A program made the position numbers and the translations under genes. From NCBI RefSeq assembly GCF_038087665.1, contig NZ_CP149925.1:1427236-1491235 (forward strand): a DNA stretch of 64,000 nt, written 5' to 3'. This document shows positions 47,437-57,945 of this stretch, piece after piece (within the stretch, counting starts at the first letter, position 1; each line of letters begins with the position of its first letter). The notes under the pieces were generated by a model. The model did no database searches. It was not told the origin of the DNA and saw only the letters and a program-made list of their open reading frames with translations. This DNA comes from Gallaecimonas sp. GXIMD4217. GTDB taxonomy: Bacteria > Pseudomonadota > Gammaproteobacteria > Enterobacterales > Gallaecimonadaceae.

Positions 47437-48488
47437 CCTTTGATCACCTCGACCTTGGCCTGATCCTTGAGGTGATGCTGGCCCAGGGTGACCACCTGCT
47501 CGCCCTCATCCAGGCCCTTGAGCACCTCGACCCAGTCGTTGTCGCCGTAGCCCAGGGTCACCTCGCGCAGCTCGGCCACGTTTTCCTGGCCGATGACGAA
47601 CAGGCGCGCGGTCTCGCCCTGGTTGATCACCGCCTGGCGCGGCACCAGCCGGGCCTGCTCGTGGGTGTCGTACTGGATGTCCACCTCGGCGAACATGCCG
47701 GGCAGCAGCAGGCCCTGGGGGTTGTTCAGGTGCAGGGTGACGCGGGTGGTGCCGGTGGCGGCATCCACCACCGGGCTGACCCGGCTGACCCTGGCCTCGA
47801 AGACGTCGCCGGGCAGGGCGGCGAAGCGCAGCTGGGCCAGCTTGGCCTGGCGGATGGGCGCCAGGTAGTGTTCGGGTACCGCCACCTCGGCGCGCAGCAC
47901 GTCATGCTGGACGATGTCGAACAGGGCCTCGTCGGCCCGGGCCAGGTGGCCCGCCTTGACGTGGCGCCGCGATACCACACCGCTGATGGGGGCCTTGACG
48001 GCGGCATACTGCAGATCCAGCTCGGCCAGGGCCAGGGACGCCTTGGCGGATTCCAGGCGGAGACTCAGCTTGTCGACGGTCTCGGCGCTGACCAGCTTCT
48101 TGGCCTGCATCTTCTTCAGGCGTTCCAGCTCCTGGGCGACGGAGCGGGTCTCGGCGGCCAGCTTGTCGCGCTCCAGCTGGTACCGGCGTGGCTCGATCAG
48201 TGCCAGCACCTGGCCGGCACTGACTTCGTCTCCTTCTTCCACCTGGATGGCTTCCACCAGGCCGGAAACCCGGGCTACCACTGTGGCATCGCTTTCCGCT
48301 TCCAGGGTGGCATGGCCCTGGTAGCGGGCGGAGATGGCAGCCACCTTGACCTCGGCGACGCTGACCGGGATCAGCACTTCTTCCTTGGGCTTTTCTTCTT
48401 GGGCAACGTCCTTGGCCTCACCTGAGCTGCAGGCGCTGAGCAGCAGGGCCAGGGTGATCGCGGACAGGGTGGGGAGTTGCGGTTTCAT
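47433..48488 (-). CDS. RND membrane fusion (adaptor) lipoprotein
   Basis: The 351-residue adaptor has the lipobox LLLSAC (Cys20) and then the usual order: beta-barrel strand, biotinyl-lipoyl-like half-motif (ATVVARVSGLVEAIQVEEGDEVSAGQVLALIE, about 68-99), an alpha-helical hairpin (KLAAETRSVAQELERLKKMQ ... SAKASLALAELDLQ, 105-160), the second lipoyl half (VKAPISGVVSRRHVKAGHLARADE) and beta-barrel domain. It bridges the permease and an outer-membrane channel. No outer-membrane factor gene is nearby, so TolC would have to be supplied from elsewhere. Confidence 0.92.
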
Positions 48489-48656
48489 CTTAGGGCTTCC
48501 TTGAATATGAACGCCCTAAGATTAGCGAAAGCCGTGCCAACAAGGAAAAACTCTTGTAAAACAGAGTGTTAATAAATGTTGCCTGGGGGCGTGTTGGCGA
48601 ATTTGGCCAAATGCTGGCGAGAATGCACCAGCATGGCGGCAGCTATTTGAAAGCAA

Positions 48657-48664
48657 TAAAAAAG
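48657..48664. repeat. 8-bp target duplication of the ISL3 element
   Basis: TAAAAAAG occurs at 48657-48664 and again at 49958-49965. Eight base pairs is the usual duplication size for the ISL3 family. The right copy is also the T-run of the gltA terminator when read on the minus strand. Confidence 0.88.
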
Positions 48665-49957
48665 GGTTCTTCGCACATTAGCGGGGAATAGATGTGAAAA
48701 CGGCTGGATAGGTTATTGTGATGTCGCCAAACAAAGACACTAACCAACCAGCCGTTTTCGATGTCGCAGCTTACCCTTCCGTTCGAGCTGTGGGAAGGCT
48801 TTAGCCCCGACCACATAGAGCAACACGACCAACATCTCACCATTCACCTCAGCCCCAATCGCCCGCCCTGCTGCCGTTGCGGCAAGCTGGCCCAAGCCGT
48901 CCACGACATCACCTGGAGAACGGTCGCCGATCGCGCACTGATGGACCATACCGTGACCCTCAAGGTGCCGGTGCGACGGCTTAACTGCCATCAGTGCGGC
49001 CGAGGGACCGAACACATCTCCTGGCTGCGTCCCTTCGCCCGTTTGAGCTGCCGTCTGGAACGCTACGCCGAACGCCTACTGGCGTTACTGCCGGTCAAGC
49101 AGGTCGGTGAACTGCTGGGGCTGCACTGGCACACCGTGAAGGCCATCGACAAGCGCCGCCTGCAGCGGCAGGTCACCGAGCCCGACTGGTCCCGGTTGCG
49201 ACGACTGGTCATGGATGAGTTCGCCCTGTTCAAGGGCCACCGCTACGCCACCGTCATCGCCGATGCGGATACCCACCAGGTGTTGTGGATAGGCGAGGGA
49301 CGCAGTCGCCGCAGCATCCGGCCCTTCTTCGAGCGGCTAGGCGAACGCTGTCAGCAGATCGAGGCCGTGGCGATGGACATGAACACCGCCTTCGATCTGG
49401 AGGTGCAGGCGCATTGCCCCAACGCCAGGGTGGTCTACGACCTGTTCCATGTGGTGGCCAAGTATGGCCGGGAGGTGATTGACCGGGTGCGGCTCGACTG
49501 TGCCAAGGCCCAGGGCACCGAGCAGCAGGCCCGCCGTCATATCAAGCGTAGCCGCTGGGTGTTGCTCAAAAACGAGGGCAATCTCAATGACAAGGAACGT
49601 GGCCGCCTCGAAGCCTTGCTGGCCGCCAACCGTGATCTGATGGTGGTCTACGTGCTCAAGGAGCAGTTGAAGGCGCTGTGGTACTGCCGCGATGAGCAAA
49701 CGGCCCATCGCCAATGGCGGCTCTGGTGGCAGCAGGTGGAGGAAAGTGGCATCGCGCCGCTGTTGCAGTTCGCCCGTAAGCTAAAACCCTACTTGCCAGG
49801 GATAGTCGCTTCCGCCAGCTATCCCCTCCATACCTGCCGGCTGGAGGGGATGAACAACAAAATCAAACTGATGAAGCGGATGGCTTATGGCTATCGGGAT
49901 CTGGAGTACTTCTTCCTGAAGATAAAAGCCGCCTTCCCCGGAGATCCGCGATGAACC
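48665..49957 (+). mobile_element. ISL3 family insertion sequence, complete
   Basis: The element is 1293 bp. Its ends are imperfect inverted repeats: left GGTTCTTCGCACATTAGCGGGGAA, right, read inwards, GGTTCATCGCGGATCTCCGGGGAA (17 of 24 identical). Perfect 8-bp duplications flank it. It lies just beyond the stem of the gltA terminator, leaving gltA and its terminator stem intact, and 176 bp upstream of the start of the RND adaptor gene, so it may have displaced that gene's promoter or regulators. Confidence 0.92.
48761..49954 (+). CDS. ISL3 family transposase
   Basis: The 397-residue transposase has an N-terminal zinc-binding region with CCRCGKL (37-43) and LNCHQCGRGTEH (about 75-86), a helix-turn-helix (VGELLGLHWHTVKAID), and the DDE domain: MDEFALFKGHRYATVIAD (first Asp), EAVAMDMNTAFDLEVQAHCP (second Asp) and HTCRLEGMNNKIKLMKRMAYGY (Glu). 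It is intact and ends 3 bp before the right terminus. It should be an active cut-and-paste type enzyme. Confidence 0.92.
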   Translation: MSQLTLPFELWEGFSPDHIEQHDQHLTIHLSPNRPPCCRCGKLAQAVHDITWRTVADRALMDHTVTLKVPVRRLNCHQCGRGTEHISWLRPFARLSCRLERYAERLLALLPVKQVGELLGLHWHTVKAIDKRRLQRQVTEPDWSRLRRLVMDEFALFKGHRYATVIADADTHQVLWIGEGRSRRSIRPFFERLGERCQQIEAVAMDMNTAFDLEVQAHCPNARVVYDLFHVVAKYGREVIDRVRLDCAKAQGTEQQARRHIKRSRWVLLKNEGNLNDKERGRLEALLAANRDLMVVYVLKEQLKALWYCRDEQTAHRQWRLWWQQVEESGIAPLLQFARKLKPYLPGIVASASYPLHTCRLEGMNNKIKLMKRMAYGYRDLEYFFLKIKAAFPGDPR

Positions 49958-49961
49958 TAAA

Positions 49962-49986
49962 AAAGGGCGGTCATCGACCGCCCTTT
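49962..49986 (-). terminator. gltA terminator
   Basis: AAAGGGCGGT, loop CATCG, ACCGCCCTTT, then a T run on the minus strand (49959-49964). The stem survives beside the ISL3 insertion, and its T-run is the target sequence of that insertion. It lies 18 bp after the gltA stop codon. Confidence 0.9.
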
Positions 49987-50004
49987 GTTCCGGGTTCCGA
50001 ACCC

Positions 50005-51291
50005 TTACTTGCCCTTGTTGGAGGCGAAGTCGCGGGCGCTCTGGCCAACGTACAGCTGGCGAGGACGACCGATCTTGGCGGTGGGGTCGGAGTGCATTTC
50101 GTTCCAGTGGGCGATCCAGCCGATGGTACGGGACATGGCGAAGATCACGGTGAACATGGAGGTCGGAATGCCGATGGCCTTGAGGATGATGCCGGAGTAG
50201 AAGTCCACGTTGGGGTAGAGCTTCTTCTCGACAAAATACTGATCGGACAGGGCGATGCGCTCCAGCTCCATGGCCACGTCCAGCAGCGGATCCTGGATGT
50301 TCAGTTCCTTCAGCACCGCGTGGCAGGTTTCGCGCATGACCTTGGCACGGGGGTCGAAGTTCTTGTAGACCCGGTGACCGAAGCCCATCAGGCGGAAGGG
50401 ATCGTTCTTGTCCTTGGCGCGGTCGATGAACTCGGGGATGCGGTCAACGGAACCGATCTCTTCGAGCATGCGCAGGCAGGCTTCGTTGGCACCACCATGG
50501 GCCGGACCCCACAGGGAGGCGATACCGGCGGCGATACAGGCGAAGGGGTTGGCACCGGAAGAGCCGGCCAGACGCACGGTAGAGGTAGAGGCGTTCTGCT
50601 CGTGGTCGGCGTGGAGGATGAAGATCTTGTCCATGGCCTTGGCCAGAACGGGGTTGACCTTATAGTCCTCGCACGGGGTGGCGAACATCATGTGCAGGAA
50701 GTTCTCGGCATAGGACAGCTCGTTCCTGGGGTAGACGAACGGCTGGCCGATGCTGTGCTTGTAGCACATGGCGGCGATGGTCGGCATCTTGGACAGCAGG
50801 CGGAAGGCCGCGATCTCACGATGACGGGGGTTACTGACGTCCAGGGAATCGTGATAGAAGGCGGACAGGGCACCTACCACGCCACACATCACGGCCATGG
50901 GGTGCGCATCGGGGCGGAAACCCTTGAAGAAGCTGCGCAGCTGCTCGTTGAGCATGGTGTGGGTCTTGACGGTTTCGCGGAACTCGTCGTACTGCGCCTT
51001 GTTCGGTGCTTCACCGTAGAGCAGGATGTAGCACACTTCCAGGTAATCGGCGTGGTCGGCCAGCTGGTCGATGGGGAAGCCGCGATGCAGCAACACGCCC
51101 TTGGCGCCATCGATGAAGGTGATGGCTGATTCGCAGGAGGCAGTAGCCAGGAAGCCGGGGTCGAAAGTGAACAGGCCGTGCTTGCCCAGGGTGCGGACGT
51201 CAACTACGTCGTGACCGGCTGTACCAGAAAGGATAGGCAATTCAATGGCTTCTTTGCCATCCACGAGTAGTTTGGCAATCTTATCCGCCAT
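50005..51291 (-). CDS. gltA: Citrate synthase
   Basis: A 428-residue type II (hexameric, NADH-sensitive) citrate synthase, which condenses acetyl-CoA with oxaloacetate to enter the TCA cycle. Visible are the N-terminal [20 protein letters not shown] domain specific to the proteobacterial long form, the histidine-bearing [21 protein letters not shown] (about 260-280), [15 protein letters not shown] (about 305-320) and [21 protein letters not shown]. It is divergent from sdhCDAB with 460 bp between, as in E. coli and Vibrio. Confidence 0.97.
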   Translation of the reverse strand: MADKIAKLLVDGKEAIELPILSGTAGHDVVDVRTLGKHGLFTFDPGFLATASCESAITFIDGAKGVLLHRGFPIDQLADHADYLEVCYILLYGEAPNKAQYDEFRETVKTHTMLNEQLRSFFKGFRPDAHPMAVMCGVVGALSAFYHDSLDVSNPRHREIAAFRLLSKMPTIAAMCYKHSIGQPFVYPRNELSYAENFLHMMFATPCEDYKVNPVLAKAMDKIFILHADHEQNASTSTVRLAGSSGANPFACIAAGIASLWGPAHGGANEACLRMLEEIGSVDRIPEFIDRAKDKNDPFRLMGFGHRVYKNFDPRAKVMRETCHAVLKELNIQDPLLDVAMELERIALSDQYFVEKKLYPNVDFYSGIILKAIGIPTSMFTVIFAMSRTIGWIAHWNEMHSDPTAKIGRPRQLYVGQSARDFASNKGK

Positions 51292-51751
51292 ACAACATTT
51301 CTCCTTTGGTCTTTAATTCGTCATGTTGCGCTCGCAAACAGCGGCAATTTTTACCCGCAAATGGTCCGAGTTGTCAATTTGTAAAAGGTAAAACGTGCGT
51401 TTGCCTTGGTGAATTTTATGCGTGTCACGCAACAGAATATGCAAGCCGGGTGTCGGGCGCGGCCTTATATAAGGTAACCGTTTTACCGCGGGGAATTGTG
51501 ACCTGGCTCAAGTCATTGTAATCACCGGGTCCGGTCAGTATACTTCCGTGCGGGCCTTACTAGCCCTGGACCGGACCGGCGTTACTGGTGCAAGTCGCTC
51601 CCTAAAATGGTCGTACCTGTCAGCCGCCTTGTCAGCTTGTCTTCGGACAAAATTCAGTGTGGCATCGACCTGCGGCTTTGCAAGGCAGTCATCCGGTTTG
51701 GCTAGTGATACAACAACAAAAGCTCAATATGGAGCTGAGTGGGCAGACATC
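51292..51751 (+). promoter_or_regulatory. gltA-sdh divergent regulatory region
   Basis: These 460 bp hold no gene. They contain a plausible Crp half-site pair TGTGACCTGGCTCAAG (51497-51512) and an inverted repeat with 9-bp perfect arms, GGTCCGGTC (51528-51536) and GACCGGACC (51569-51577), separated by 32 bases, which would fold a stem in the sdh 5' leader. Exact promoters were not placed with confidence. Crp, ArcA and small RNA control of this region are known in E. coli. Confidence 0.45.
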
Positions 51752-52126
51752 GTGAAAAAGCAAAGACCTGTCAATCTCGACCTGCAAACGATCCGCTTCC
51801 CTGCCGCCGCTGTTGCGTCCATCCTCCACCGTGTTTCCGGCGTCATCATGTTCTTCGCTGTGGGTATCCTGATCTGGATGCTGAGCGAGTCCCTGGCGTC
51901 TGAAGATGGCTTTAACTCCGTTAAGGCCATGATGACTGGCGGTTTCGCCAAGTTCATCCTGTGGGGCATCCTGACCGCGCTGGCGTACCACTTCTGTGGT
52001 GGTATCCGTCACCTGGTCATGGACATGGGGCACTGGGAAGAACTGGATAGCGGCCGTATTTCCGCGCTGGCGGTTATGGTCATCACCGTTGTCCTTTCTG
52101 TCATTGCAGGAGTGTGGCTATGGTAA
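51752..52126 (+). CDS. sdhC: Succinate dehydrogenase cytochrome b556 subunit
   Basis: The 124-residue membrane subunit reads [34 protein letters not shown], an unmistakable SdhC start, and has three helices (about 25-50, 65-90 and 100-122). The heme-binding His is in [16 protein letters not shown] (near residue 80). GTG at 51752 is the chosen start, which matches homologues; it has no strong ribosome binding site. It anchors SdhA and SdhB and, with SdhD, binds quinone. Its stop overlaps the sdhD start. Confidence 0.95.
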   Translation: MKKQRPVNLDLQTIRFPAAAVASILHRVSGVIMFFAVGILIWMLSESLASEDGFNSVKAMMTGGFAKFILWGILTALAYHFCGGIRHLVMDMGHWEELDSGRISALAVMVITVVLSVIAGVWLW

Positions 52127-52467
52127 CTAATGCAGGAACCTTCGGCCGCAGCGGCGTACATGACTTCGTACTGCTGCGTGCATCCGCCGTCGTACTGGCG
52201 CTTTATGCGCTCTTCATCGTTGGCTTCTTCGCCATCACCCCGAATCTTGATTACGCCACCTGGAAGGGCTTCTTCTCTGGCTTCGGCGTCAAGGTCTTCA
52301 CCCTGATGGCCCTGATCTCCATCCTGGTTCACGCCTGGATCGGTATGTGGCAGGTGCTGACCGACTACGTCAAGGCCACCGGCCTGCGCGTGGCGCTGCA
52401 ATTCGTACTGAACATCGCAGCCCTGGCCTATGTGATCAGCGGCTTCGTGATTCTGTGGGGTGTGTAA
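52120..52467 (+). CDS. sdhD: Succinate dehydrogenase membrane anchor subunit
   Basis: A 115-residue protein, [28 protein letters not shown], of the same length as E. coli SdhD and with three transmembrane helices. The conserved motif [15 protein letters not shown] (near residue 71) carries the heme His and quinone-site residues. ATG at 52120 is preceded by AGGAG at the right distance; a GTG two codons earlier is less likely. It overlaps sdhC by 7 bp. Confidence 0.95.
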   Translation: MVTNAGTFGRSGVHDFVLLRASAVVLALYALFIVGFFAITPNLDYATWKGFFSGFGVKVFTLMALISILVHAWIGMWQVLTDYVKATGLRVALQFVLNIAALAYVISGFVILWGV

Positions 52468-52468
52468 G

Positions 52469-54232
52469 GTGAAAGTCCAAACTCTCGAATTTGATGCCGT
52501 GGTGATCGGCGCAGGTGGCGCCGGCATGCGCGCGGCGCTGCAGATCTCCAAAGAAGGCAAGTCCTGTGCGCTGCTTTCCAAGGTATTCCCGACCCGTTCT
52601 CACACCGTGTCCGCCCAGGGCGGTATCACTGTGGCCCTGGGCAACGCCCACGAGGACAACTGGGAATGGCATATGTACGATACCGTCAAGGGCTCCGACT
52701 ACATCGGCGACCAGGACGCTATCGAATATATGTGTAAGGAAGGCCCCGAGGCCATCCTGGAATTGGAGCACATGGGCCTGCCGTTCTCCCGTTTCGAAAA
52801 CGGCCGCGTCTACCAGCGTCCCTTCGGTGGCCAGTCCAAGAATTTCGGTGGTGAGCAGGCCGCTCGTACCGCCGCCGCCGCCGACCGTACCGGCCACGCC
52901 CTGCTGCACACCCTGTACCAGCAGAACGTGAAGAACCAGACCACCGTCTATTCCGAGTGGTATGCCCTGGATCTGGTCAAGAACGACGACGGCGCCATCG
53001 TTGGCTGTACCGCCATCGACATCGAAACCGGCGAAGTGGTCTACTTCAAGGCCAAGGCCGTGGTCCTGGCCACCGGCGGTGCCGGCCGTATCTTCCAGTC
53101 CACCACCAATGCCCACATCAACACCGGTGACGGTGTTGGCATGGCCCTGCGTGCCGGCGTGCCGGTTCAGGACATGGAAATGTGGCAGTTCCACCCCACC
53201 GGCATCGCCGGTGCCGGCGTGCTGGTAACCGAAGGTTGCCGCGGTGAAGGTGGTTACCTGCTGAACAAGGACGGCGAGCGCTTCATGGAGCGTTATGCCC
53301 CCAACGCCAAGGACCTGGCGTCCCGTGACGTGGTGGCCCGCTCCATGATGATCGAGATCCGTGAAGGCCGCGGTTGCGATGGCCCCCACGGCCCGCACAT
53401 CAAGCTGAAGCTGGACCACCTCGGCAAGGAAGTACTGGACGCCCGCCTGCCCGGCGTTGGCGAGCTGGCCAAGACCTTTGCCCACGTGGACACCTCCAAG
53501 GAGCCGATCCCGGTCATCCCCACCTGTCACTACATGATGGGCGGCGTGCCGACCAACGTTCACGGCCAGGCCCTGCGCCCGGACGAGAGCGGCAACGACG
53601 TGGAAGTGACCGGCCTGTTCGCCGTCGGCGAGATCGCCTGTGTATCCGTACACGGTGCCAACCGCCTGGGCGGCAACTCCCTGCTGGATCTGGTGGTGTT
53701 CGGCCGTGCCGCCGGCATGCACCTGGGCTCCGCCATCGACGAGATCGATTCCAAGCCGGCGACCCAGGAGAACATCGACGCGGCCCTGGCCCGTTTCAAC
53801 CGCTGGGAAAGCAACAAGACCGGCGAAGATCCGGTGCAGATCCGCAAAGACCTGCAGAACTGCATGCAGCGTAACTTCTCCGTATTCCGCGAAGGCGACG
53901 CCATGGCCGAAGGCCTGGAAGAGCTGCGTCAGATCCGCGAACGTCTGAAGAACGCCCGCCTGGACGACACCTCCAAGGAGTTCAACACCCAGCGCATCGA
54001 GTGCCTGGAGCTGGACAACCTGATGGAAACCGCCTACGCCACCGCCGTAGCCGCCAACTTCCGTACCGAGTCCCGTGGCGCCCACTCCCGTTTCGACTTC
54101 CCCGACCGGGATGACGACAACTGGCTGTGCCACTCCGTGTACAACCCGCAGACCGAGTCCATGACCAAGCGTGAAGTGAACATGGCGCCCAAGCTGCGCG
54201 ACGCCTTCCCGCCGAAGGCACGGACCTACTAA
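52469..54232 (+). CDS. sdhA: Succinate dehydrogenase flavoprotein subunit
   Basis: The 587-residue catalytic subunit oxidises succinate to fumarate. FAD-binding [11 protein letters not shown] (14-24) and [11 protein letters not shown], with His45 the covalent FAD ligand, are present, followed by the capping domain and the active-site segment EFYKDGP-like [21 protein letters not shown], then [19 protein letters not shown] (about 395-412). The start is GTG at 52469, one base after the sdhD stop, behind GGGG. Length matches E. coli SdhA (588). Confidence 0.97.
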   Translation: MKVQTLEFDAVVIGAGGAGMRAALQISKEGKSCALLSKVFPTRSHTVSAQGGITVALGNAHEDNWEWHMYDTVKGSDYIGDQDAIEYMCKEGPEAILELEHMGLPFSRFENGRVYQRPFGGQSKNFGGEQAARTAAAADRTGHALLHTLYQQNVKNQTTVYSEWYALDLVKNDDGAIVGCTAIDIETGEVVYFKAKAVVLATGGAGRIFQSTTNAHINTGDGVGMALRAGVPVQDMEMWQFHPTGIAGAGVLVTEGCRGEGGYLLNKDGERFMERYAPNAKDLASRDVVARSMMIEIREGRGCDGPHGPHIKLKLDHLGKEVLDARLPGVGELAKTFAHVDTSKEPIPVIPTCHYMMGGVPTNVHGQALRPDESGNDVEVTGLFAVGEIACVSVHGANRLGGNSLLDLVVFGRAAGMHLGSAIDEIDSKPATQENIDAALARFNRWESNKTGEDPVQIRKDLQNCMQRNFSVFREGDAMAEGLEELRQIRERLKNARLDDTSKEFNTQRIECLELDNLMETAYATAVAANFRTESRGAHSRFDFPDRDDDNWLCHSVYNPQTESMTKREVNMAPKLRDAFPPKARTY

Positions 54233-54243
54233 GGAGCTACGGG

Positions 54244-54951
54244 ATGAAAGTTAAGTTTTCCATCTACCGCTACAACCCGGACGTCGACGCCAAGCCGCGC
54301 ATGCAGGACTACGAGCTGGAGGTGCCGGAAGGCTCCGACATGATGGTCCTGGACGCCCTGATCAAGCTCAAGGAGCAGGACCCGACCCTGTCCCTGCGTC
54401 GCTCCTGCCGTGAAGGTGTCTGTGGCTCCGACGGCATGAACATGAACGGCAAGAACGGCCTGGCCTGTATCACCCCGCTGTCCACCCTGGGCAACAAGGT
54501 GGTGATCCGCCCGCTGCCCGGTCTGCCGGTCATCCGTGACCTGGTCGTGGACATGGGCCAGTTCTTCACCCAGCTGGAGAAGATCAAGCCCTTCCTGATC
54601 AACGAAGACAAGCAGCCGCCCGCCCGCGAGCACCTGCAGTCTCCGGAAGAGCGCGCCAAGCTGGACGGCATGTACGAGTGCATTCTCTGCGCCTGCTGCT
54701 CCACCTCCTGCCCCTCTTTCTGGTGGAACCCGGACAAGTTCATCGGTCCGGCCGGCCTGCTGGCCGCCTACCGCTGGCTGGCCGACAGCCGCGATACCGC
54801 CACCGAAGAACGCCTGTCCGAACTGGACGACGCCTTCAGTGTCTTCCGCTGCCACGGCATCATGAACTGTGTCGCCGTATGTCCCAAGGGTCTGAACCCG
54901 ACCAAGGCCATCGGTAACATCAAGTCCATGTTGCTCAAGCGGGCTGTTTAG
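54244..54951 (+). CDS. sdhB: Succinate dehydrogenase iron-sulfur subunit
   Basis: A 235-residue protein carrying three clusters: the [2Fe-2S] ligands in CREGVCGSDGMNMNG..LAC (about 55-78), and the [4Fe-4S] and [3Fe-4S] ligands in CILCACCSTSCPSFWWNPDKF (about 146-166) and CHGIMNCVAVCPKGLNP (about 203-219). It passes electrons from SdhA to the quinone site. It is the last sdh gene and is followed by a hairpin before sucA. Confidence 0.97.
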   Translation: MKVKFSIYRYNPDVDAKPRMQDYELEVPEGSDMMVLDALIKLKEQDPTLSLRRSCREGVCGSDGMNMNGKNGLACITPLSTLGNKVVIRPLPGLPVIRDLVVDMGQFFTQLEKIKPFLINEDKQPPAREHLQSPEERAKLDGMYECILCACCSTSCPSFWWNPDKFIGPAGLLAAYRWLADSRDTATEERLSELDDAFSVFRCHGIMNCVAVCPKGLNPTKAIGNIKSMLLKRAV

Positions 54952-54994
54952 TCTCGGGCGTAAGCAGGTTACAATTGCGCGACTCGAACTAACT

Positions 54995-55036
54995 AAATAG
55001 CCACACCTGGTGTTCGGGGGTGGCTATTTTTTTAAA
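54995..55036 (+). terminator. Intergenic terminator/attenuator between sdhB and sucA
   Basis: AAATAGCCAC, a 15-base loop, GTGGCTATTT, followed by a T run. It lies 44 bp after sdhB and 87 bp before sucA, so some transcripts probably end here and sucAB may also need its own promoter. Confidence 0.8.
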
Positions 55037-55122
55037 GTTTTTAACGCCGTAGGGGGCCCGCCGGGCCGCCTATCTTTACAATTCAATCCCAACTGCGATC
55101 ACGCGAGGTTGAAGGGATAGAT

Positions 55123-57924
55123 ATGCACGAAGGCACAATGCAGGCGTGGCTAGCGTCCTCCCATTTCGCCGGAGGCGCCAGCTACATCGAGGAGCTCTAC
55201 GAGAGCTACCTGATTGACCCGGGGTCCGTGCCCCAGGAATGGCGCGACGAATTTGACAAGTTGCCCAAGGTCAAGGATGGCGCTGCCGAGCAGCATCACT
55301 CCGCGATTCGAGACCAGTTCAAGGAACTGGCCAAGCACCGCCAGGCGGTGGTCGTCAGCGAAGGCGGCGACGCCAAGCAGGTGAAAGTCCTGCAGATGAT
55401 CAACGCCTACCGCTTCCGCGGCCACCAGCATGCCAACCTGGATCCCCTGGGTCTGTGGCAGCAGGAGCGCGTCGCCGAGCTGGATCCTGCCTTCCACAGC
55501 CTCACTGCTGACGACGCCGATCGCCAGTTCAACGTCGGCTCCCTGGCCGTCGATTCCGACACCATGAAGCTGGGCGAGCTCACCCAACTGCTCAAAGAGA
55601 CCTACTGCGGCTCCATCGGCGCCGAGTACATGCACATCGTCAACACCGACGAGAAGCGCTGGATCCAGCAACGCCTGGAAGCGGTTCGTGGCAAAGGTTC
55701 CTACAGCAAGGAAGACAAGCTGCGCATTCTGGAAAGCCTGACCGCTGCCGAAGGCCTGGAAAAATACCTGGGCGCCAAGTTCCCCGGTGCCAAGCGCTTC
55801 TCTCTGGAAGGTGGCGACGCCCTGATCCCCATGATCAAGGAACTGGTTCGCCGCGGCGGCGAACAGGGCATCAAGGAAGCCGTGATCGGCATGGCCCACC
55901 GCGGTCGCCTGAACGTGCTGGTCAACGTCCTGGGCAAGAAGCCCCAGGAACTGTTCGACGAATTCGCCGGCAAGCACAACGAAACCCTGGGCAGCGGTGA
56001 CGTGAAGTACCACATGGGCTTCAGCTCCGACTTCGAAACCCCGGGCGGCAACGTGCACCTGGCCCTGGCCTTCAACCCTTCCCACCTGGAAATCGTCAAC
56101 CCCGTGGTCATGGGCTCCGTGCGTGCCCGCATGGACCGCCGTGGCGACAGCGACGGCTCCCAGGTGTTGCCCATCACCGTCCATGGCGACTCCGCCATCG
56201 CCGGCCAGGGCGTGGTGGCCGAAACCTTCAACATGTCCCAGACCCGCGCCTACGGCGTTGGCGGTACCATCCGCATCGTGGTCAACAACCAGGTTGGTTT
56301 CACCACTTCCAAGCAGGAAGACACCCGTTCCACCCAGTACTGCACCGACATCGCCAAGATGGTGCAGGCGCCGATCCTGCACGTCAACGGCGACGATCCG
56401 GAAGCCGTGGTGTTCGTGACCCAGCTGGCCGTGGACTACCGCAACACCTTCAAGCGCGACGTGGTCATCGACCTGGTCTGCTATCGTCGCCATGGTCACA
56501 ACGAGGCGGACGAGCCCAATGCGACTCAGCCGCTGATGTACCAGAAGATCAAGAAGCACCCGACGCCCCGCACCCTGTACACCGAGCGCCTGGTGGGCGA
56601 GGGCTCCGTCAGCCCCGAGGAAGCCAAGGCCCTGACCGACGACTACCGCAACCTGCTCGACAAGGGCGAGTGCGTGGTCAAGGAATGGCGTCCCATGACC
56701 GAGCATAGCGTCGACTGGAGCCCCTTCCTGTCCAAGGACTGGGCCGGCGACTACCAGAGCCAGGTCGCCAAGGACAAGCTGGTCCACCTGGGCACCACCC
56801 TGGCCACGGTGCCGGAAGAGGTCAAGCTGCAGCGCCAGGTCGCCAAGATCTATAACGACCGCCTGTCCATGGCCCAGGGCGCCAAGATGCTGGACTGGGG
56901 CATGGCCGAGACCCTGGCCTACGCCTCCATCGTCGATCAGGACTACATGGTGCGCATCACCGGCCAGGACGTGGGTCGCGGTACCTTCTTCCACCGCCAC
57001 GCCGTGCTGCACAACCAGACCGACGCCGGCGAATACGTGCCCCTGACCCAGGTCAGCGAAGGCCAGGCCAAGTTCGAGATCTACGACTCGGTGCTGTCCG
57101 AAGAAGCGGTGCTGGCGTTCGAATACGGCTACAGCTCCGCCGAGCCCAAGGGCCTGGTCATCTGGGAAGCCCAGTTCGGTGACTTCGTCAACGGCGCCCA
57201 GGTGGTCATCGACCAGTTCCTGAGCTCGGGTGAGCAGAAGTGGGGCCGCATGTGTGGCCTGACCATGCTGCTGCCCCACGGCTACGAAGGCCAGGGCCCC
57301 GAGCACTCCAGCGCCCGCCTGGAGCGTTTCCTGCAGCTGTGCGCCGACAACAACATGCAGGTCTGCGTGCCGTCCACCCCGGCCCAGGTCTATCACATGC
57401 TGCGTCGCCAGGTGGTTCGCCCCATGCGTCGTCCGCTGGTGGTCATGTCGCCCAAGTCCCTGCTGCGCCATCCGCTGGCGGTCAGCAGCCTGGACGAGCT
57501 GGCCGAAGGCCGTTTCGAGAACGTCCTTGGCGAGCTGGACCAGCTGGATCCGAAGGCGGTCAAGCGCGTGGTGTTCTGTGCCGGCAAGGTCTACTACGAC
57601 CTGCTGGACGCCCGCCGCAAGAACGAACTGGAAGACGTGGCCATCATCCGCGTCGAGCAGCTGTATCCCTTCCCGGCGGAAGAGGTACAGAAGGTGCTGG
57701 CTGACTATGCCCATGTCACCGACTTCATCTGGTGCCAGGAAGAACCCAAGAACCAGGGTGCCTGGTACTTCATTCAGCACGACATCCGCGACGTGTTGCC
57801 TCAAGGCGCCAGCCTTGGCTACGCCGGTCGCGCCGCCTCTGCCGCCCCGGCGGTGGGCTATGCCTCCGTGCACGCCAAGCAGCAGAAGGCCCTGGTTGCC
57901 GCTGCCTTGAACATTGAAGCCTAA
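55123..57924 (+). CDS. sucA: 2-oxoglutarate dehydrogenase E1 component
   Basis: A 933-residue thiamine-diphosphate enzyme that decarboxylates 2-oxoglutarate. FAGGASYIEELYESYLIDP is the N-terminal E2-binding segment; then AYRFRGHQHANLDPLGL, the ThDP motif RHGHNEADEPNATQP (about 450-463; GDD-type metal site upstream in NGDDPEAVVFV), and the C-terminal E1 domain (MGLTMLLPHGYEGQGPEHSS-like CGLTMLLPHGYEGQGPEHS). Length is normal. It begins the 2-oxoglutarate dehydrogenase and succinyl-CoA synthetase group. Confidence 0.97.
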   Translation: MHEGTMQAWLASSHFAGGASYIEELYESYLIDPGSVPQEWRDEFDKLPKVKDGAAEQHHSAIRDQFKELAKHRQAVVVSEGGDAKQVKVLQMINAYRFRGHQHANLDPLGLWQQERVAELDPAFHSLTADDADRQFNVGSLAVDSDTMKLGELTQLLKETYCGSIGAEYMHIVNTDEKRWIQQRLEAVRGKGSYSKEDKLRILESLTAAEGLEKYLGAKFPGAKRFSLEGGDALIPMIKELVRRGGEQGIKEAVIGMAHRGRLNVLVNVLGKKPQELFDEFAGKHNETLGSGDVKYHMGFSSDFETPGGNVHLALAFNPSHLEIVNPVVMGSVRARMDRRGDSDGSQVLPITVHGDSAIAGQGVVAETFNMSQTRAYGVGGTIRIVVNNQVGFTTSKQEDTRSTQYCTDIAKMVQAPILHVNGDDPEAVVFVTQLAVDYRNTFKRDVVIDLVCYRRHGHNEADEPNATQPLMYQKIKKHPTPRTLYTERLVGEGSVSPEEAKALTDDYRNLLDKGECVVKEWRPMTEHSVDWSPFLSKDWAGDYQSQVAKDKLVHLGTTLATVPEEVKLQRQVAKIYNDRLSMAQGAKMLDWGMAETLAYASIVDQDYMVRITGQDVGRGTFFHRHAVLHNQTDAGEYVPLTQVSEGQAKFEIYDSVLSEEAVLAFEYGYSSAEPKGLVIWEAQFGDFVNGAQVVIDQFLSSGEQKWGRMCGLTMLLPHGYEGQGPEHSSARLERFLQLCADNNMQVCVPSTPAQVYHMLRRQVVRPMRRPLVVMSPKSLLRHPLAVSSLDELAEGRFENVLGELDQLDPKAVKRVVFCAGKVYYDLLDARRKNELEDVAIIRVEQLYPFPAEEVQKVLADYAHVTDFIWCQEEPKNQGAWYFIQHDIRDVLPQGASLGYAGRAASAAPAVGYASVHAKQQKALVAAALNIEA

Positions 57925-57945
57925 GATTTTGAGAAGGAATGACTG

